This document shows positions 58,552 to 64,000 of a stretch of DNA of 64,000 nt, in pieces (the first letter of the stretch is position 1; the number at the start of each line of letters is the position of its first letter). The DNA comes from Avena insularis (Eukaryota; Streptophyta; Magnoliopsida; Poales; Poaceae): positions 524,722,293-524,786,292 of the forward strand of contig CM042690.1 in NCBI GenBank assembly GCA_023614405.1, in the 5' to 3' direction. A model generated the notes under the pieces. That model ran no database searches. It was not told the DNA's origin and worked only from the letters and a program-made list of their open reading frames with translations. The position numbers and the translations under genes were made by a program.

Positions 58552-59910
58552 CAAAATTTGATATACTTTCATTAAATCAGCTAAAACCCATTATGTTCTA
58601 CGAGTATAAGCATAAATCTTGAGCATTATTGAAAATTCGCTAAACCCTAAACCCTAAACAACCCATAAACTAAACCGTAAAAATCTATAACCCTAAACCC
58701 TAAACCCTCAACCCATAAACCCTAACCAAAGCAGGTATTGTGCACTTATACATCAAAATTTGAGATACTTTCAATAAATTGATGTAATGCCATTCTATTC
58801 AACGAATATAAGCATAAAGCAACTTGAACATTATCGAAAATTCCTAAAACCCTAAACCCTAAACTCCTAAAACCCTAAACCCTAAACCCTTACAAAGCAC
58901 GTAGGATGCACTTATAGATCAAAATTTGATATATTTTCGTTTAATTTGCTAACGCCATTTTATTCGACGAATATGAGTATAAATATTGAGAATTATCGAA
59001 AATTCCCTAAACCCTAAACAACCCCTAAAACCTAAACCCTAAAACCCCAAACCCTCAACCCATAAACACTAACCAAGTAGGTATCACGCACTTTATAGAT
59101 CAAAATTTGTGATACTTTCATTAAATTAGGTAATGTCATTCTATTCGACAAATATAACAATAAAGCTTGAGCATTATTCTAAATTCGCTAAACTCTAAAC
59201 CCTATACAATGATAAAACCTAAACTGTAAAACCCTAACCAAGCAGGTATCATGCACTTATAGATCAACATTTGTGATACTTTCATTAAAGCAGGTAATGC
59301 CATTCTATTCAACGAATATAAGTATAAATCTTTCAGCATTATTGAAAAATCGCTAATCCCTAAACCCTAAACAACCCATAAAACCTAATCCGTGAAACCC
59401 TAAATCATCGACCGATAAACCCTAAACCAGCAGGTACCGTGCACTTATAAATCAAAATTTGAGATACTTTTGTTAAATTATGGTAACGCCATTCTATTAC
59501 ATGAATATAAGCATAAAGCTTGAACATTATTGAAAATCATAAACCCTTAACCGTAAACCCTAATAACCTCCTAACCCTAGAACTCTAACTTCCTAACCTT
59601 AGAACCCTAAACCCTTACTAAGGAGGTATACTGCACTTATAGATCAAATTTTGAAATACTTTTATTAAATTGCGACAACACCATTCTATTCCATGAATAT
59701 AACCATATATATAAAGCTTGAACATTATTATTGAAAATTCCCTAAACCTTAAAACCTAAACTATCATAAAACCTAAAACCCTTAACAACCCTAAACCCTA
59801 AACCACTAAACCTTAAAAGCCTAAACCCTAAAATCCTAAACCATAAACCATGAACCCTTAAACCCTCAAACCAAAATCAAACCCCAAACCCTAAACTTAA
59901 TTAACCCTAG
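58552..59910. repeat. Satellite-like array with degenerate telomeric CCCTAAA blocks, right part
   Basis: About seven more units of the same kind, starting in mid-unit exactly at the TSD of the 4.3-kb insertion. The last part (59750-59910) is an almost pure, irregular CCCTAAA-like run. Confidence 0.9.
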
Positions 59911-60489
59911 GCTATATATACTTTGAGTGAAAACCGGGGCAGTGGGATTTAAAGCCATGTTTTGTAGTAGCTTAATGACTAAAGCCATTGTTGTGCATTA
60001 GAAAATTGAAATAACTTCCAATTCGGAAGCTTCCTTTGTAAATAATATTTTAAATGCCAATACACACCATAACAAATATGGATAGGTTATTATAAACTAT
60101 AGAAAAGATATGGCCATGACCTTGGTCATCTAGTTTGAAAGCCATGCATATTCTTACATGGTACTCCATATATATTGTGATACAATTTTTTCTCAGAAAT
60201 TATCAAATTTCAAGATTATATTTTTCCATGGAAACTAGCTAGTGCACATAGTGAGACACGAATAGAGAAAATAATGGATGCATTTCTTTTTATATTTTGT
60301 TTCTTTGTATTTTTAAAAAATGGCTGAAATTAGGTGTCATTACTATTCATATCAAAAAGTTGAATTTTCCAAAACTCTCGGTGGTTCTCCAATATTTGAC
60401 TACTTGATATCTTTGATTTATTTAAAAAAGTCAAGAGCAAGGTATATCACACACGTTCTAGTTCGAAATTAGACATAGTTACTTCAGAT
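59911..60489. other. No gene; weak similarity to the 0.5-kb repeats
   Basis: TTTTTCCATGGAAACTAGCT and GTGCACATAGTGAGACAC recall 51813-51850 next to copy A, and ATGCCAATACACACCATAAC recalls copies A-C. Probably a further degenerate copy. No coding sequence recognised. Confidence 0.4.
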
Positions 60490-60990
60490 TGTCAAAAAGT
60501 CATTTTATTGCATAGATTTAGCTAGAAAGTTTGGAAATTCATAAAAGTTGGGCATTGTACATCAAATCTAGAATCTTATTTTGAAATGCCAAGATGCAGC
60601 TATCTACCAGATATGGACACGCTATTATAAACTATAACAGAGATATGGCCTTGACCTTAGTCATCTTGTATGAAAGCCTTCAAAATATATTGTTTTTCAA
60701 TTTCGGCAAGTGTGTAGAAACTCATTTATATGTTGGTAAGCATATTGTCGCTAGCGTGTGGGTCTAGACGGGGCCAACACGTGAGAGCGTCCGCGTTGGT
60801 GTAGCATACGTCGGAAGCTTCAACCTCAAAATTTCCGCATGGCGCCGAAACGTCCCGCCCATATCTATTCAAATATCCCGCCCCGCTTTTTGCAAATGCA
60901 AAATTCCTCTCCTATCCCTGCTTCAGAAACAAGGACTATGACAGTACTGCAATAATAGAGGGGTATAGGTCATAAATGTGCGTCATCCCA
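60490..60990. repeat. About 0.5-kb dispersed repeat, copy C
   Basis: Matches copies A and B: TTTATTGCATAGATTTAGC, AATGCCAAGATGCAGC, TATGGCCTTGACCTTAGTC, CTAGCGTGTGGG, AGCTTCAACCTCAAAATTTC, TGCAAAATTCCTCTCCTATC. It lies on the far side of the telomere-like array, so the repeats bracket it in direct orientation. Confidence 0.7.
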
Positions 60991-61212
60991 CCTATACCCC
61001 CCCATCGTCTCTTCCCCGCCCACACCCCTCCAACCTTAACCTTCCTCTAGCTGCTTCACCGTCGGCCCTCTCTTCCACACCGGAGTTCCACTGCAGGCGC
61101 TCTTTACCGGAACTATTTCACTGACTCCCTCGCGACACTGGATCTGCTTCGCTAACACCGCTGTCTACCCTACCGGGGGCACTTCACTGAATCATTCGTT
61201 GCTAACCCCAAA
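60991..61212 (+). other. Presumed 5' UTR and promoter region of the three-exon ORF
   Basis: C-rich, CTTCC- and CACC-rich stretch typical of plant 5' UTRs. No sharp promoter element chosen. Confidence 0.35.
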
Positions 61213-62424
61213 ATGCTGAGCCACCACCTCTGCCGCCCACTTGCCCGTCCCACCCGTCCTCGCTGCGCAGCGGTAATTTCTCTTGCCCGTTTGCTATATT
61301 TTTGTTACTCGTAAGCTATGAAATCTTCAGTATGTTTCTCAATATCCTGGATGTTATTGCCATTTCGTTTGCACCTTTCATCTTGTAGGTCCTATCCACC
61401 TCATTAGCTTCTTGTTTTTATTCCCTTTCTTTATTCTCATGCTATCGGTTTAATCCTCCAACACGAACTCATAGATTCTATTCTTTCCGAGCGCTCGCAC
61501 GGGTCATGCAAACAGCTCATAGAGGATTTAACACTAACAATCTGACACCCAACAAGGCTAAATCATGAGGTTTCCTTGTGTTACTTAGGCCAGTTTCTTG
61601 TCATGTTAATTAGTTGTCATTCTACCTAAGAACTTGCCATGACATTTGCATTTATGTTCAATTGTGAATATATGTGCGAATTCTTAATTCAGAAAATGTC
61701 CATCTAGTTTGGATGATATATCTGGTCATTTTTAATGCTATATGTTGGTGTTTTCACCTGCTTTCATCCTTCCAAACCAGCTATCTAGTTTGAAACATAC
61801 ATCTGGTAATTTTTAATGCTATGTTTTTGTTTTTTTCAAGAGTTTTCATCCTTCCAAACCAACCAACTTGGTTTCAAATGTCATGCAGAGAAATGACAAT
61901 GGAGTACAAGGACCAGAGTTCCAACTACTCTGCTCAGATTCTTCTGGCAGATTAACCAGGAGTCCCACCCGCTCGAGAAGGAGCTACTGTCAGCCTGAAC
62001 ATGCTACTGTAAGTTCATACTTACTTTAAATGATCTCTACTTTATATAATACTACTTGTTTCCCTTGTTGTTTGTTTTAACCTTTTTCACCATATTTTAG
62101 CAGACTGTAGTTAAAACCCAACAGGAGTCCTTGGAAGGCAGGACTGAAAGTTGTGATCCCTCGTCCCATTCATCCTCCCATTGCATTGCCGAAGCAAACT
62201 TACTTAACAGTCCACCTAGAACAACTCCTGCATGTGATAAATATATAAATGATGTATTGCATGCAGAACAAAAGGGTGTAGCTGCTCTTAGATCTGTAGC
62301 TGAAATGTTGAAGAAGAGGACAGATGATACAGTGAAGCGAATCGCCATATACCGATATCTTATTGATGGTACTGACACGTTATATTCTGTCGGAATTATG
62401 ATCTTGTTGTATAACCTGTTGTAA
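61213..62424 (+). CDS. Three-exon ORF of 166 codons near the CACTA right end, function unknown
   Basis: Exons 61213-61272, 61889-62008 and 62104-62424, all phase 0. Introns are GTAATT...ATGCAG (616 bp) and GTAAGT...TTTTAGCAG (95 bp). The second acceptor is a tandem TAGCAG, so one extra Gln can be included without frame loss. The protein starts MLSHHLCRPLARPTRP, has a basic Ser/Arg segment (TRSPTRSRRSYCQPE) and a Ser-rich region, then a helical part (DVLHAEQKGVAALRSVAEML, KKRTDDTVKRIAIYRYLIDG), and ends MILLYNLL. No domain recognised. It is transcribed toward the right terminus, opposite to the B3-type gene. It may be a small DNA-binding accessory protein of the CACTA element; that is inference. 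Confidence 0.55.
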
Positions 62425-62589
62425 CAAACTTTTATTGTTGTGTAATAAGTAATTTTAATTTCCGTGTGTTTATTAATTGATGTCTTGATATTCACCCGTT
62501 CTGCGAAAAGTAGGCGCTAGCAAAAAAAAAGTCCGAAATAGTAACAACGTGCGCATGGATGGCCCAAAGTGGCGTAAAATAAAAAGAAA

Positions 62590-63030
62590 AGGCTAGAAAC
62601 GAAAAAAGGCCGTAACGGTAAAGCCGTAACAGTAAAAGGCCGTAATAAAGAAGGACCATAACAGTAAAAGGCCAGAATAGTAAAAGGCCAGAATAGTAAA
62701 AGGCTAGAACAGTAAAAGGCCGTAGTAGCAAAAGGCCAGAACAGTAAAAGGACAGAACCATAAAAGGCCAGAACAGTAAAAGGCCAGAATAGTGAAAGGC
62801 CGGAACAGTAAAAGGTCAGAAACATAAAAGGTATCGACAACAAAAGGCAAGTACTTGGCAGCCAAGATAGTAACAGCCAAACAGTGCTGCCTTAAGGAAA
62901 AAAGCCCAAACACTAAAGGGCCTAAACAGTAACGGGTCAAAATTCCTAAAGGGCTGAAACAGTAACAAGACTGAACAGTAAAAGGCTAAATTGGTAACAG
63001 GCCTGAACAGTGCATGGCTGGACTTGTTGA
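62590..63030. repeat. Right subterminal repeats of the CACTA element, ~16-bp unit
   Basis: Many copies of AGTAAAAGGCC(A/G)GAAC-like units, dense from 62620 to 62840 and looser to about 63020. Known CACTA elements carry short subterminal motifs bound by their accessory protein. The frames read on the minus strand through this block (FYCSGLLLFWPFTV repeats) are repeat translation, not genes. Confidence 0.85.
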
Positions 63031-63506
63031 GGCCTCAAGTGGCAGCACAGTGTTGGACAAACATGGGCCTTCTGTAGGCCGAAACAGAATCAATCCTGAA
63101 AGTTTGCAGGCCGCATCTCTGGTCCTATTTCAAACAGTGCAGGACAAAACAGTAACGGGCCATCTTCTTGTTGGACTCCCCTAATGGGCCGGCCCAGTTA
63201 GTATTTAGCAGGCCTTGGCTGGGCCTGGCTTCTGCCACGGTTTCTATGACCGTTAACAACGGTAACCGGCCGCTAACGGTGGCTGCCACGTGGCAGTTTG
63301 CATGATGTCAGCCGTTAGCGTGGCTGTCGAACAGATCTACGACAGAACATGTTTTCATTGCTGAAGGGTGCGATCCTCCACTAGTGAAAAAAACTGTGGT
63401 TAATTCATTTGTGACGGGGCTTTTACCATGAAGGCATCCGTCGTGCAAGACTCTTTGGCCACAAAAAACGAGCCTTCAACCACGAAAATCGTCCATTGTA
63501 AAAGCC
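63031..63506. other. CACTA right subterminal region
   Basis: No gene. Contains a perfect 12-bp palindrome TGCCACGTGGCA with a G-box core at 63284-63295 and nearby GTTAACAACGGTAAC-type inverted words. GC-rich compared with the flanks. Confidence 0.5.
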
Positions 63507-63522
63507 AACTTTTCTTGTAGTG
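63507..63522 (-). repeat. CACTA right terminal inverted repeat
   Basis: AACTTTTCTTGTAGTG, the exact reverse complement of the left terminus, followed by GGA. Confidence 0.95.
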
Positions 63523-63525
63523 GGA

Positions 63526-64000
63526 GATGTAAGCTAAAGTAAGCTTCATTAACAATATAAACCCTATAAAGAGACCAGGTGTAGTATAAGTCTATTACTT
63601 AGTTGATTATAGATCTTGATCGGATAATTAGAAGCCTAAGATTAGTATGATCAAAGGATGTGGTCATTATTCTCAAGTCAATTGAGAATGGATGACTAGG
63701 TGTTGAAGAACCAAATTAGGCAAAACCCTAATAAGCTGAATCATCTATCTTGATCATGATAAGTCAAGCTAGAGTATGATGAAGTATGTAATATGAGTTG
63801 TATGGAGTAGTTGGAGGCATAATAGTTTAACCAAGCTAATACAAGAACAAACTTGTATTATGGAGAGTAGTACCATACCTATTCTAGCGGATTGATATCA
63901 CATGTGATATTGAGAGAATTGTAATCCTGCAAGTCTTGGATATATATGCAAGGTGAATATAGAGGAGTTAATTGATGGAGTTAGTAATAGCTACAGTGAT
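63526..64000. other. DNA right of the CACTA element
   Basis: No coding sequence. Probably the continuation of the repeat DNA found left of the CACTA element (37551-38458 and 43007-43911), leaving the window. Confidence 0.4.

Larger units (their letters stand above)
43912..63522. mobile_element. CACTA (En/Spm) DNA transposon, 19.6 kb, with gene cargo
   Basis: Left terminus CACTACAAGAAAAGTT (43912-43927); right terminus AACTTTTCTTGTAGTG (63507-63522), a perfect 16-bp inverted repeat. TSD GGA at 43909-43911 and 63523-63525. A 3-bp TSD and CACTA ends define the superfamily. The interior holds 126-bp left subterminal repeats, an eight-exon B3-type gene, a transposase N-terminal fragment, 0.5-kb direct repeats, a telomere-like satellite with a 4.3-kb insertion, a second spliced ORF, and short right subterminal repeats. 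The catalytic transposase part is absent, so it is non-autonomous. Confidence 0.92.

Noticed and set aside
53420..59910. True chromosome end or ancestral telomere fusion
   Set aside because: The CCCTAAA runs are degenerate, short and regularly spaced within 185-bp units, and the whole block lies between the ends of a CACTA element with its TSD. A satellite is the simpler reading.
62492..62940. Minus-strand hydrophobic frames with repeated LLLFWPFTV words that look like a membrane protein
   Set aside because: They arise from the 16-bp right subterminal repeats of the CACTA element, in several overlapping frames.

Overview
The window is repeat-dominated grass nuclear DNA. I infer a Triticeae genome (wheat, Aegilops, rye or barley). 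The reasons are a Copia element with the LTR start, initiator-Met primer site and gag-pol style of the Angela/WIS/BARE-1 group, Gypsy-type LTRs with the Asp-tRNA primer site TGGCGCCGTTGCCGGGG, a grass-type Helitron terminus, a large CACTA transposon, and nested insertions each marked by a target-site duplication (TSD). I found no intact ordinary host gene. Family names rest on recognition, not on a database search.

Layout. 1-5176: a decayed Tat-like Ty3/gypsy element on the minus strand. It has an LTR at 4631-5176, a primer site, an integrase relic, and on the plus strand the antisense ORF typical of this lineage; gag, protease, RT and RNase H are deleted. 5177-9330: low-copy-looking DNA with a LINE 3' end, one orphan minus-strand exon (7032-7154), and two adjacent Harbinger/Tourist-like elements with TAA TSDs. 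9332-34071: a minus-strand Helitron 3' end followed by eight tandem 1.35-kb monomers. Three later insertions split the last two monomers: a complete but inactive Angela-like Copia element (17686-26275, TSD ACATG), a non-autonomous LTR element (27099-30814, TSD ATATG) and a solo LTR (31672-33257, TSD AGCAC).

35362-46260: a direct tandem duplication of a 5.45-kb segment. Each unit holds host repeat DNA plus the left end of a CACTA transposon, so there are two left ends (38459 and 43912) and one right end (63522). The CACTA element (43912-63522, TSD GGA, 16-bp terminal repeats) carries 126-bp subterminal repeats on the left and about 16-bp repeats on the right. Its cargo is unusual: (i) an eight-exon minus-strand gene (49472-46763) whose exons join in frame into 468 codons with a B3-like DNA-binding region, proline-rich repeats and a possible second degenerate B3-like domain; (ii) a broken TNP2-type transposase N-terminus (51259-50629); (iii) a three-exon plus-strand ORF of 166 codons near the right end; (iv) a satellite-like array of about 185-bp units carrying degenerate telomeric CCCTAAA blocks, split by a 4.3-kb solo-LTR-like insertion.

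The strongest candidate for something undescribed is this CACTA element. Its own transposase is truncated, yet it keeps an apparently intact spliced B3-type gene and a second intact spliced ORF, transcribed outward toward the two ends, plus telomere-like satellite DNA and a duplicated left terminus. Whether the cargo genes are captured host genes or CACTA accessory factors cannot be settled from sequence alone.
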